NCBI RefSeq assembly: GCF_006716785.1
Contig: NZ_VFPQ01000001.1
Coordinates: 3,658,001 to 3,722,000 of the forward strand
Length of the DNA stretch: 64,000 nt
Reading direction: 5' to 3'
Source: Thermopolyspora flexuosa
GTDB taxonomy: Bacteria > Actinomycetota > Actinomycetes > Streptosporangiales > Streptosporangiaceae
The position numbers were made by a program, and so were the translations under genes. A model generated the notes under the pieces. It ran no database searches. It saw nothing but the letters and a program-made list of their open reading frames with translations, and was not told the DNA's origin. Numbering within the stretch: position 1 is the stretch's first letter; every line of letters begins with the position of its first letter. Below are positions 1-7,300 of this stretch, piece after piece.

Positions 1-1
1 C

Positions 2-418
2 GCGGGCAAGCGCATCTGCCAGGCCGCCGGGTCCAACTCCTACAAGCGCATCACCGACCCGCCGCCGGACGGCCAGCTCGACCTCGACGCCCAGCTCGTC
101 GGCGCGGCGAACTACTCCGAGTGCGTGGCCAAGCTCGCGGGCAACAACCTCGACGCGGTCACCACCGACGACCTCATCCTCGCCGGGTTCGCCCAGCAGG
201 GCGGCGGCAACTTCAAGATCCTCGGTGACCCGTTCACCGACGAGAAGTACGGCGTCGGCCTGAAGAAGGGCGACGTCAAGACCTGCGAGGCGGTCAACCA
301 GGCCATCCAGAAGATGTACAGCGACGGCACCGCCAAGCAGCTGCTCGACAAGTGGTTCGGCAAGACGCAGGGCCTGAAGCTGCCCACCGAGGCACCGCCC
401 GCGGAGGGCTGCTCCTGA
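2..418 (+). CDS. gluB: Glutamate-type ABC transporter substrate-binding protein (3' part)
   Basis: This is the C-terminal part (about 138 residues) of a family 3 extracellular solute-binding protein; the 5' end lies outside the window. The protein would be an exported binding lipoprotein that delivers an acidic or polar amino acid to the permeases that follow. Visible family features are the second lobe with YGVGLKKGD, followed by a helix matching the C-terminal 'MYSDGTAKQLLDKWFG' type ending, and two cysteines that could form the conserved lobe disulfide. The two permease genes follow directly, giving the gluBCD order of actinobacterial glutamate importers (gluA, the ATPase, would lie upstream). 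Glutamate as substrate is inferred from this gene order and not proven. Confidence 0.85.
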   Translation, partial: AGKRICQAAGSNSYKRITDPPPDGQLDLDAQLVGAANYSECVAKLAGNNLDAVTTDDLILAGFAQQGGGNFKILGDPFTDEKYGVGLKKGDVKTCEAVNQAIQKMYSDGTAKQLLDKWFGKTQGLKLPTEAPPAEGCS

Positions 419-501
419 TCGACCGCTGACCGACTCACGTGTGGCGGCCGGGGCCCGACTCCGGGTCCCCGGCCGTCGCCGTACCCACCGGGTGGAGCTC
501 G

Positions 502-1170
502 ATGGACGAACTGATCAAGTACGCTCCGGACCTCGCCGTGGGCTTCCTGCACAACCTGCAGATCGCGGCCCTCTGCGCGGTCTTCTCCCTGATCCTCGGC
601 ACGATCCTGGTCGTCATGCGGGTGGCGCCGACGCCGGTGCTGCGCGCGGTCGGCACCGTGTACGTGAACGTGGTGCGCAACACCCCGCTCACGCTGGTGC
701 TGGCGTTCTGCGCGCTCGGCCTCAGCGACACCCTGGGGCTGATCTTCTCCGACACGCCGATCACCAACAGCTTCTGGCTCGTCGTGCTCGGCCTGTCGGC
801 GTACACGGCGACCTTCGTCTGCGAGGCGCTGCGCTCCGGCATCAACACGGTGCCGCTGGGTCAGGCGGAGGCGGCCCGGGCGATCGGGCTCACCTTCTCC
901 CAGTCGCTGCGGCTGATCATCCTGCCGCAGGCGGCCCGGTCGGTCATCGCGCCGCTCGGCAGCGTGATGATCGCGATGACGAAGAACACCACGGTGGCGA
1001 TCGCGGCCGGGTACCTCGCCGAGTCGGCCTTCGTCATGCGTGACACCTTCGACGACACCGGCGTGTCGATCCCGATCTTCCTCGGGCTGGCGGCCGCGTT
1101 CATGGCGGTGACGCTGCCGATCGGGTTCTTCACCGGCTGGCTGGCCAAGCGGATGGCGGTGGCGCGATGA
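502..1170 (+). CDS. gluC: Glutamate-type ABC transporter permease, first subunit
   Basis: Inner-membrane permease of a polar amino acid ABC importer (HEQRo/GlnP family), about 222 residues with about five membrane segments. The cytoplasmic EAA loop that docks the ATPase is visible as EAARAIGLTFSQSLRLIILP followed by the QA and TKNT motifs. I start at the ATG at 502 because a GGTGGAG ribosome site lies 4-5 bases upstream and homologues begin close to the first membrane helix; a GTG at 439 would add 21 proline/glycine-rich residues unlike the family. It follows the binding protein and overlaps the next permease by ATGA, so the two permeases are translationally coupled and probably form a heterodimer. 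Confidence 0.88.
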   Translation: MDELIKYAPDLAVGFLHNLQIAALCAVFSLILGTILVVMRVAPTPVLRAVGTVYVNVVRNTPLTLVLAFCALGLSDTLGLIFSDTPITNSFWLVVLGLSAYTATFVCEALRSGINTVPLGQAEAARAIGLTFSQSLRLIILPQAARSVIAPLGSVMIAMTKNTTVAIAAGYLAESAFVMRDTFDDTGVSIPIFLGLAAAFMAVTLPIGFFTGWLAKRMAVAR

Positions 1171-2072
1171 GCTCGCAGGCGAGCGTCCTCTTCGACGTGC
1201 CCGGGCCGCGCGCCCGGCTGCGCAACAACATCCTCACGCTGCTCACCGTCGTGGGGATCCTCGCGGTGGCGTACTTCGTGTACGTCAAGTTCGACGAGAA
1301 GGGCCAGTGGAGCGCGATCCTCTGGCGGCACTTCCTCGAGGCCAAGACCTGGACGGACTTCATCATCCCCGGGCTGATCGGGACGCTGAAGGCCGCCGCC
1401 CTCGGGTCGGTGTGCGCGCTCGTGTTCGGCGCGGTGTTCGGCCTCGCCCGGCTGTCCGACCACTGGTGGATCCGCGTCCCCGCGGGCGCCGTGGTGGAGT
1501 TCTTCCGGGCGATCCCGCTGCTGCTGCTCATCTTCTTCCTGTTCTTCCTCGCGCCGAGCGTGTTCGGCGGCGGCGACTACACGCTGCTCGCGCTGGTGAC
1601 CGGGCTCACCCTGTACAACGGGTCGGTGCTCGCCGAGGTGGTGCGGGCCGGGGTGCTCGCCGTGCCGAAGGGGCAGTCGGAGGCGGCGTACGCGATCGGG
1701 CTGCGCAAGAGCGGGGTGCTGTGGCTGATCCTGATCCCGCAGGCGGTCACCGCGATGATGCCCGCGATCGTCAGCCAGCTCGTGGTGCTGCTCAAGGACA
1801 CCGCGCTCGGGTACATCATCGCCTACCAGGACCTGCTCAACATGGGCTTCGTGATCCTGCCGGCGAACTACTTCGGCACCCGGGTGTCGAGCGCGATCGT
1901 CATCGCCGTCGTCTACATCGGGCTGAACATGGCGCTCAGCGCCCTCGCCACCTGGCTGGAGAAGCGCAGCCGCCGCAGCAGCAAGACGAGCGCGAAGCCG
2001 GTCGCCCCGCCCTCCGCCACCGGTGTCGGCGCCCCCGGCGCCGGCGTCGCGGGTGGCACCCCCGGCATCTGA
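1167..2072 (+). CDS. gluD: Glutamate-type ABC transporter permease, second subunit
   Basis: Second permease (301 residues) of the same importer. It has an N-terminal cytoplasmic stretch, then five or so hydrophobic helices and the EAA loop EAAYAIGLRKSGVLWLILIPQ ending in LLKDT, matching the GluD partner of GluC. The start ATG overlaps the gluC stop as ATGA. The last 35 residues (after LEKRSRRSSK) are a charged then Ala/Gly/Pro-rich cytoplasmic tail without a recognisable domain. No ATPase gene follows, so the operon ends here and the ATP-binding subunit must be encoded upstream of the window. Confidence 0.88.
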   Translation: MSSQASVLFDVPGPRARLRNNILTLLTVVGILAVAYFVYVKFDEKGQWSAILWRHFLEAKTWTDFIIPGLIGTLKAAALGSVCALVFGAVFGLARLSDHWWIRVPAGAVVEFFRAIPLLLLIFFLFFLAPSVFGGGDYTLLALVTGLTLYNGSVLAEVVRAGVLAVPKGQSEAAYAIGLRKSGVLWLILIPQAVTAMMPAIVSQLVVLLKDTALGYIIAYQDLLNMGFVILPANYFGTRVSSAIVIAVVYIGLNMALSALATWLEKRSRRSSKTSAKPVAPPSATGVGAPGAGVAGGTPGI

Positions 2073-2112
2073 CGGCCGCGCCGTACGCGGCGGAACGCCC
2101 ACGGCCTTTCAT

Positions 2113-2165
2113 CGGGCGGGACGGACGCCTGCGGGCACATGAGTGCCCCGGGGTCGTCCCGCCCG
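2113..2165. terminator. Nested inverted repeat after gluD (gluD/rny convergent gap)
   Basis: The 358 bp between the gluD stop and the rny stop contain no convincing gene. They hold a perfect 10 bp inverted repeat, CGGGCGGGAC at 2113-2122 and GTCCCGCCCG at 2156-2165, with a second perfect hairpin inside it (GGGCAC 2133-2138 / GTGCCC 2143-2148, loop ATGA). No U-tract follows on either strand. The position between convergent genes suggests a bidirectional terminator; the nested shape is inferred from base pairing only. Confidence 0.45.
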
Positions 2166-2430
2166 GTGCCGTTGATGACGCCTTGTCATTGCGCTCCGGC
2201 GTCTCGGTGAGGGGCCGACGCCGGCCCGCGAGACGAGCGGGACGACCGGCAGGTGAGGTCACCGCCGCATCTCCGGTGTCGCGTAGCGGCCGGTCGATCC
2301 GGGCGGCTCCCGCCCGATCTCGGCGCGTACGCCGCACCGACGGATCCGCCGTCCACGGTCGTCGGAGGCGGCACACGGGCCGGAATACGGCTCGACGAGC
2401 CGTGCATCGGCCGCCCGGTGGCCGTGTCGC

Positions 2431-4053
2431 CTAGCGGGCGTACTCGGTGGCGCGGGACTCGCGGACGACGGTGATGCGGATCTGGCCGGGGTAGGTGAGC
2501 TCCTCCTCGACCTGCTTCGCCACGTCGCGGGCGATGACCTGGGCCTGGATGTCGTCGACCGCGTCCGGCTTGACCATGACCCTGATCTCGCGGCCCGCCT
2601 GCATCGCGAAGACCTTCTCCACGCCCTCGTAGGACTGGGCGATCTGTTCCAGCCGCTCCAGGCGCTTGACGTACGCCTCCAGCGACTCGCGGCGGGCGCC
2701 GGGGCGGCCCCCGCTGATCGCGTCGGCGGCCTGGGTGAGCACGGCCTCGACCGTGCGCACCTCGACCTCGTTGTGGTGGGCCTCGATGGCGTGCACCACG
2801 TCCTCACACTCGCCGTACCGGCGGGCGATCTCGGCGCCGATCATGGCGTGACTGCCCTCGACCTCGTGGGTGAGGGCCTTGCCGATGTCGTGCAGCAGCG
2901 CGCAGCGCTTCAGCAGCGTCGGGTCGAGGCCCAGCTCGGCGGCCATGATGCCGGCGAGGTGCGCCGACTCGATCAGGTGCTTGAGCACGTTCTGGCCGTA
3001 GGAGGTGCGGTACCGGAGCTGGCCGAGCAGCGTGACCAGCTCCGGGTGCATGTCGGTGAGGCCGAGCTCGACGAGCGCGTCCTCACCGGCGCGCACGCAC
3101 AGCTCGTGCACCTCGGCCTTGCTGCGCTCGTACGCCTCCTCGATGCGCTGCGGGTGGATGCGGCCGTCGAGGATGAGCTTCTCCAGGGTGAGCCGGGCGG
3201 TCTCCCGGCGTACCGGGTCGAAACACGAGAGCAGTACGGCCTCGGGCGTGTCGTCGATGATCAGGTTGACGCCGGTGATCGACTCGAAGGCGCGGATGTT
3301 CCGGCCCTCGCGGCCGATGATGCGGCCCTTCATCTCGTCGCCGGGCAGGTGCAGCACCGAGACCACGGACTCGGCCGTCTGCTCGGTGGCGAGGCGCTGT
3401 ACGGCGAGCGTTATGATCTTGGTGGCGCGCTTGTCGGCCTCCCTGCGGGCCTCGGCCTCGATGTCCCGGACGAGCAGCGCCGCCTCGCGCTTGGCCTGGT
3501 TCTCGATCGACTGGATGAGCTCGTTCTTGGCCTGCTCGGCGGTGAGCCCGGCGATGCGTTCCAGCATCACCCGGCGCTCTTCCTCCATCTGCTCCAGCTC
3601 GGCGCGCCGGTCGGCGAGCCGGGTCTCGGTCTCGGCGAGCTTCTTGGCCCGCTCGGCCTGCCGTCGCGCCTCCTCGTCGAGCCGCTGCTCCCGCTCGGCG
3701 AGCCGCCGCTCCCGGCGCTCGAGGCCCGCCCGCAGCTCCTTGAGCTCGGACTTGAGGATCCGCGTCTCCTCCTCGACCTCTTTGCGCATCTGCGCGACGG
3801 TTCGCGCGGCCTCCTCGGACTTGCGGAGGATCTCCGCCGCGTCGCTGTTCGCCTTGTCCCGGATCTGGGCCGCCTCGCGGCGGGCCTCCTCCAGCTCGTT
3901 CTGGGCCTCGGCTATCTGTTCGGGTGTCGGGCCGGACGGCGCTGATCGGCGTTCGGCGCCCGTACGGCGGATCAAGACGATGAGTGAGATGAGTGCGGCA
4001 GCCGCGACGACGGCGAGTACGAAAACGGCAACCGTCAGCGCGATGTCGCCCAT
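2431..4053 (-). CDS. rny: Ribonuclease Y
   Basis: Membrane-anchored endoribonuclease that starts bulk mRNA decay. Residues about 4-28 form one N-terminal membrane helix, followed by a long charged coiled coil (about 45-190, rich in E/R/A), a KH RNA-binding domain ([15 protein letters not shown]) and an HD phosphohydrolase domain with the metal-binding HDIGK motif ([18 protein letters not shown]). Length of about 540 residues is normal for the family. I use the ATG at 4053; a GTG four codons upstream has its ribosome site too close. It is a single gene facing the glutamate transporter, separated from recX by about 620 bp. Presence beside RNase J and PNPase in one window gives this organism all three decay enzymes. 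Confidence 0.95.
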   Translation of the reverse strand: MGDIALTVAVFVLAVVAAAALISLIVLIRRTGAERRSAPSGPTPEQIAEAQNELEEARREAAQIRDKANSDAAEILRKSEEAARTVAQMRKEVEEETRILKSELKELRAGLERRERRLAEREQRLDEEARRQAERAKKLAETETRLADRRAELEQMEEERRVMLERIAGLTAEQAKNELIQSIENQAKREAALLVRDIEAEARREADKRATKIITLAVQRLATEQTAESVVSVLHLPGDEMKGRIIGREGRNIRAFESITGVNLIIDDTPEAVLLSCFDPVRRETARLTLEKLILDGRIHPQRIEEAYERSKAEVHELCVRAGEDALVELGLTDMHPELVTLLGQLRYRTSYGQNVLKHLIESAHLAGIMAAELGLDPTLLKRCALLHDIGKALTHEVEGSHAMIGAEIARRYGECEDVVHAIEAHHNEVEVRTVEAVLTQAADAISGGRPGARRESLEAYVKRLERLEQIAQSYEGVEKVFAMQAGREIRVMVKPDAVDDIQAQVIARDVAKQVEEELTYPGQIRITVVRESRATEYAR

Positions 4054-4671
4054 GCGCCCACCCACTCCTCGCGTCTCGATTCCGCCGCGCGAGGGGTCAC
4101 ATACGCACAGTGACGGATTACGGTGACGCTAGACGGACAATACGGCTCTCAGCACTGGTCTATCGACCACCTGGATCCGGTCACCAGGCGAAAACAATCT
4201 TCTACGTCCGTTACTCACCGTTATGTCAATCCGCACTGCGCGGAGTAACTCCTCACTATGGTCGAGATTAGGTGTCAATGCGGCAACGAGCAAGCCACGA
4301 GCGGGCAAAGGCATCGCCGAAAACCGAGGCACGGGCGCCGCCCCGCAACCAAAGTGCCTGCTACGGCCGCATTTTCCCCAACCCAAACCGACCCAATCGG
4401 ATCCGCCTGATGCCGCCGTCCCGAACACGGCCGGTGGCACCGTGCGGCCACGGCGCCGGCGATCCGGCACCGTGCATCGATACCGAACACCGAACGGGCG
4501 GCCGTGATTCCGCCGGTCACCACGCCCCGGTCACGGCGTTCCTTTCGACCCGATAAGGACCTGTATTAGCCCGCTCGCACCCCTCGGCGACCACGCCGCC
4601 GCGGCGCCCGCGGCACCCGGGGCGCTCGGCGGCGCCGCTCGGCGGCCCGTGGCCGGGCTCCGGGCGGCGCC
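4054..4671. other. Long intergenic region between rny and recX
   Basis: About 620 bp without a supportable gene. The first 250 bp next to rny are visibly richer in A/T than surrounding coding DNA and must hold the rny promoter; I could not assign a -35/-10 pair with correct spacing. The part next to recX (about 4560-4671) is GC-rich and would be the downstream end of the recA-recX transcript. Short open frames on both strands lack ribosome sites and codon bias, so I leave them out. Confidence 0.5.
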
Positions 4672-5322
4672 TCAGGGCACGTCGTCGCCGGTGGTCTCCT
4701 CCGGCTCCCAGCCCTCCAGGTCGTCGAGCGGGCGGCCCTCGGCCTCGACCTCCGCCTCCAGCGCCTCCCGGACGACGCGGTAGGCGAGGCCGGGTGAGTA
4801 GCCCTTGCGGGCGAGCATGCCGCCCAGGCGGCGGGCCCGGGTGGCGGTGGGCAGGCCGCGGGTGGCGGGCAGGCGGCGGGCGACGAGGCGGCGCGCGGTC
4901 TCCAGCTCCTCCTCCGGGTCGAGGCGGGCGACGGCGTCACGGACGGTCTCGTCGGCGACGCCCCGGTGGCGCAGCTCCGCGGCGAGGGCCTTGCGGCCCA
5001 GGCCGCGCCCGGCGTGCCGCGAGTCCACCCACGCCTCGGCGAACGCCTTGTCGTCGATGAGGCCCACCTCCTGGAAGCGGGCCAGCACCGCCTGCGCCGC
5101 GTCCTCGGGCACGCCCCGGCGGCGGAGGGCGTCGGCGAGCTGTGCCCGGGTGCGCGGCGCGGCCGTGAGCAGGCGCAGGCAGATGGCCCGCGCGACCGCC
5201 TCCGGGTCGGCGTCGGGCCCCTGGCTCGCCAGGGTGCCCTCGGCCGGCCCGTCGGGCGGCCATCCCCCGCCCCCGCGCCCGCGGGTGCGGCGTCGCGGGC
5301 CGGGTGAACCGGACGGCGGCAT
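4672..5322 (-). CDS. recX: Regulatory protein RecX
   Basis: Modulator of RecA: RecX binds in the groove of RecA filaments and limits their growth and activity. The protein has about 216 residues: an unconserved Gly/Arg/Pro-rich N-terminus (to about residue 38), then three repeated three-helix units typical of the family, including AICLRLLTAAPRTRAQLADALRRRGVP and FQEVGLIDDKAFAEAWV. The start ATG lies 11 bp after the recA stop, so the two are co-transcribed, as in mycobacteria and Streptomyces, and RecX would rise with RecA after DNA damage. The acidic tail (LEGWEPEETTGDDVP) is not part of the conserved fold. Confidence 0.93.
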   Translation of the reverse strand: MPPSGSPGPRRRTRGRGGGGWPPDGPAEGTLASQGPDADPEAVARAICLRLLTAAPRTRAQLADALRRRGVPEDAAQAVLARFQEVGLIDDKAFAEAWVDSRHAGRGLGRKALAAELRHRGVADETVRDAVARLDPEEELETARRLVARRLPATRGLPTATRARRLGGMLARKGYSPGLAYRVVREALEAEVEAEGRPLDDLEGWEPEETTGDDVP

Positions 5323-5333
5323 GGTCCCGTCGA

Positions 5334-6494
5334 TCAGACGTCACCCGGCCGGGGCGCCGCCGCGGCCTTGGCGGCCCGGGCGGACGCGGCGGCCGCGGCA
5401 CGGCCGGTGGTCCCGGCGGTACGGCCGGCGGACGCCGCGGGCGCCGCGCCCGGGCCGGCCGCGGGGGCACCGGCCGGAGGCTGGGCGGGGGCGTCGATGC
5501 GCGGCCCGACCCCCAGCTTCTCCTTGATCTTCTTCTCGATCTCGTTCGCGATGTCCGGGTTGTTCTTCAGGAAGTTGCGGGCGTTCTCCTTGCCCTGCCC
5601 GAGCTGCTCGCCCTCGTACGTGTACCAGGCGCCGGACTTGCGGATGAAGCCGTGCTCCACGCCCATGTCGATGATCCCGCCCTCGCGGGAGATGCCGACG
5701 CCGTAGAGGATGTCGAAGTCGCACTGCCGGAACGGCGGGGCCATCTTGTTCTTGACGACCTTCACCCGGGTCCGGCTGCCGACCGGCTCGGTGCCGTCCT
5801 TCAGGGTCTCGATGCGGCGGATGTCGAGGCGAACCGAGGCGTAGAACTTCAGCGCCTTACCACCGGTGGTGGTCTCCGGGCTGCCGAACATCACGCCGAC
5901 CTTCTCGCGCAGCTGGTTGATGAAGATCGCGGTGGTACGGGTCTGGCTGATGGCGCCGGTCAGCTTGCGCAGGGCCTGGGACATCAGCCGGGCCTGGAGG
6001 CCGACGTGGCTGTCGCCCATCTCGCCCTCGATCTCCGCCTTCGGCACGAGGGCCGCCACCGAGTCGATGACGACCACGTCGATCGCACCGGAGCGGATCA
6101 GCATGTCGGCGATCTCGAGAGCCTGCTCACCGGTGTCCGGCTGCGCGACGAGGAGCGCGTCGGTGTCCACGCCGAGCTTCTTGGCGTACTCCGGGTCGAG
6201 GGCGTGCTCGGCGTCGATGAAGGCGGCGATGCCGCCCGCCTTCTGCGCGTTCGCCACCGCGTGCAGGGCGACCGTGGTCTTACCGGACGACTCCGGACCG
6301 AAGATCTCCACGATCCGCCCGCGGGGCAGGCCGCCGATGCCGAGCGCGATGTCCAGCGCGATCGACCCGGTCGGGATCACCTCGACAGGGGCACGCGCCT
6401 CGTCGCCGAGACGCATGACGGAGCCCTTGCCGAACTGGCGCTCGATCTGGGCGAGCGCCGTTTCCAGGGCCTTCTCGCGGTCGTTGGCTGCCAT
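5334..6494 (-). CDS. recA: Recombinase RecA
   Basis: ATP-dependent strand-exchange protein and co-protease for LexA self-cleavage. The 386 residues contain the Walker A GPESSGKT at 66-73, the Walker B-like strand [22 protein letters not shown], loop L1/L2 residues and the [21 protein letters not shown] segment. No intein is present (unlike M. tuberculosis). Residues after about 330 form an Ala/Pro/Gly-rich tail that is longer than in E. coli and ends GDV. It is followed 11 bp later by recX. Regulation is visible: a PafBC-type promoter at 6537-6559 and a LexA box at 6625-6638 both lie upstream. Confidence 0.98.
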   Translation of the reverse strand: MAANDREKALETALAQIERQFGKGSVMRLGDEARAPVEVIPTGSIALDIALGIGGLPRGRIVEIFGPESSGKTTVALHAVANAQKAGGIAAFIDAEHALDPEYAKKLGVDTDALLVAQPDTGEQALEIADMLIRSGAIDVVVIDSVAALVPKAEIEGEMGDSHVGLQARLMSQALRKLTGAISQTRTTAIFINQLREKVGVMFGSPETTTGGKALKFYASVRLDIRRIETLKDGTEPVGSRTRVKVVKNKMAPPFRQCDFDILYGVGISREGGIIDMGVEHGFIRKSGAWYTYEGEQLGQGKENARNFLKNNPDIANEIEKKIKEKLGVGPRIDAPAQPPAGAPAAGPGAAPAASAGRTAGTTGRAAAAASARAAKAAAAPRPGDV

Positions 6495-6536
6495 GGATGC
6501 CCCCTGTGAGGGTTGTGGGTCCTGTCGGTCACCAGC

Positions 6537-6559
6537 AAGCTATGGGGTGCCGCCGACAA
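6537..6559 (-). promoter_or_regulatory. PafBC-type (RecA-NDp) promoter of recA
   Basis: On the minus strand the sequence reads TTGTCGGCGGC, six bases, then TAGCTT. This matches the LexA-independent DNA-damage promoter of actinobacterial recA genes (consensus TTGTCAGTGGC-N6-TAGGGT), which is activated by PafBC in mycobacteria. It lies 43 bp before the recA start codon, so the message would carry a short leader. Match quality is high in the -35-like element and fair in the -10. Confidence 0.75.
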
Positions 6560-6624
6560 TTTCCCGGCGACACTCGCCTTCCGCGTGGTGGCACCTTTAC
6601 CGGCGGCGGCCACCTCAGCATAGC

Positions 6625-6638
6625 CGAACTGCTGTTCG
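6625..6638 (-). promoter_or_regulatory. LexA (SOS) box upstream of recA
   Basis: CGAAC-TGCT-GTTCG is an exact fit to the actinobacterial and Gram-positive SOS box CGAAC-N4-GTTCG. It lies 131 bp upstream of the recA start, 66 bp beyond the PafBC-type promoter, so recA appears to have two separately controlled DNA-damage promoters, as described for M. tuberculosis. Confidence 0.8.
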
Positions 6639-6858
6639 ATCGCGCGGCCAATCGGCCCTCCGCGTGGCTTCGCACGCAGATACCGGGACGAATCGAACGC
6701 GCAGGTCGGCGCCGTACCGGCGGATCCCGTCCCCGGCGCCGTCCCGCCCGCGGCCGGCTCCCGCACCCGGCCCTCACGGGCGCCGCCGCCCGGCCGCGCC
6801 ACGGCACCGCCGCCGCGCCGTACCGGGCCGGAGGCGCCGGCTCACACCGGCGTGGCGT

Positions 6859-7053
6859 TCAGCGCAGCTTGGGGTCGACGTCGACGGTCGCGCAGACCGC
6901 ACGCCAGACGTCCTTCGCCGACTCCCCGTCGGCGAGGGCCTGCACCACGGTACGGTGCCCCAGCTCGGCGATGACGAAGTCCCGCGCCCAGGACTCGGCG
7001 TACGTCTCGCCGAACTGCCGGTGCATGCGATCCCAGAAGTCTGTTAAGCGCAC
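6859..7053 (-). CDS. DUF3046 protein
   Basis: Small conserved actinobacterial protein of 64 residues beginning MRLTDFWDRM-type (GTG start) and ending VDVDPKLR. Function is unknown; its place immediately upstream of recA is conserved across actinobacteria (Rv2738c position in M. tuberculosis). I chose GTG at 7051-7053 because homologues start with xRLTDFW; a longer reading upstream gives Arg/Cys-rich sequence unlike the family. A CATACT element at 7060-7065 lies six bases before the GTG, suggesting a leaderless message, although a GGAGG also sits in that gap. Confidence 0.85.
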   Translation of the reverse strand: MRLTDFWDRMHRQFGETYAESWARDFVIAELGHRTVVQALADGESAKDVWRAVCATVDVDPKLR

Positions 7054-7111
7054 GCCTCCAGTATGAGACGCTTCCATCAGTGGGCCGCACGGCTCACGGA
7101 TTGGAGGCCCT

Positions 7112-7234
7112 ATGAAGAGGCTCACCCGCGCCCAGCGGCGCGCCCACCGCGCCAAGCGCCGACTGCTGCGTTCCCGGCAACTGCAGGCCGTGCAGCAGGC
7201 CCGCCGAGAGCGGCGGGAACGCAAGGGAGGCTAG
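7112..7234 (+). CDS. Small highly basic protein (40 aa), unknown
   Basis: An ATG at 7112 with GGAGG five bases upstream opens a 40-codon frame ending TAG at 7232-7234. The product starts MKRLTRAQRRAHRAKRR and has about 16 Arg/Lys residues, predicted as one continuous positively charged helix. Such short Arg-rich proteins are easily missed by gene finders. It lies between DUF3046 (divergent) and lhr. A nucleic-acid or ribosome partner is plausible from its charge alone; I recognise no family. Confidence 0.5.
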   Translation: MKRLTRAQRRAHRAKRRLLRSRQLQAVQQARRERRERKGG

Positions 7235-7271
7235 TCCCGGCCCGCGGCGAGCGGCTTCCGGCCGACCGGAA

Positions 7272-7294
7272 ACGTCGGTGGCGGGGGGCAGGAT
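7272..7294 (+). promoter_or_regulatory. PafBC-like promoter of lhr
   Basis: GTCGGTGGC (7274-7282), six G residues, then CAGGAT (7289-7294) fits the damage-inducible consensus TTGTCAGTGGC-N6-TAGGGT except for the first two T's and two -10 bases. The CAGGAT is six bases from the lhr ATG, so transcription would begin at or beside the start codon (leaderless). Confidence 0.5.
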
Positions 7295-7300
7295 GGACGC

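Noticed and set aside
439-501. Earlier GTG start for gluC
   Set aside because: Adds Pro/Gly-rich residues not seen in the family and lacks a ribosome site; ATG 502 has one.
5334-6494. Possible intein in recA
   Set aside because: Length and continuous motifs show an uninterrupted RecA.
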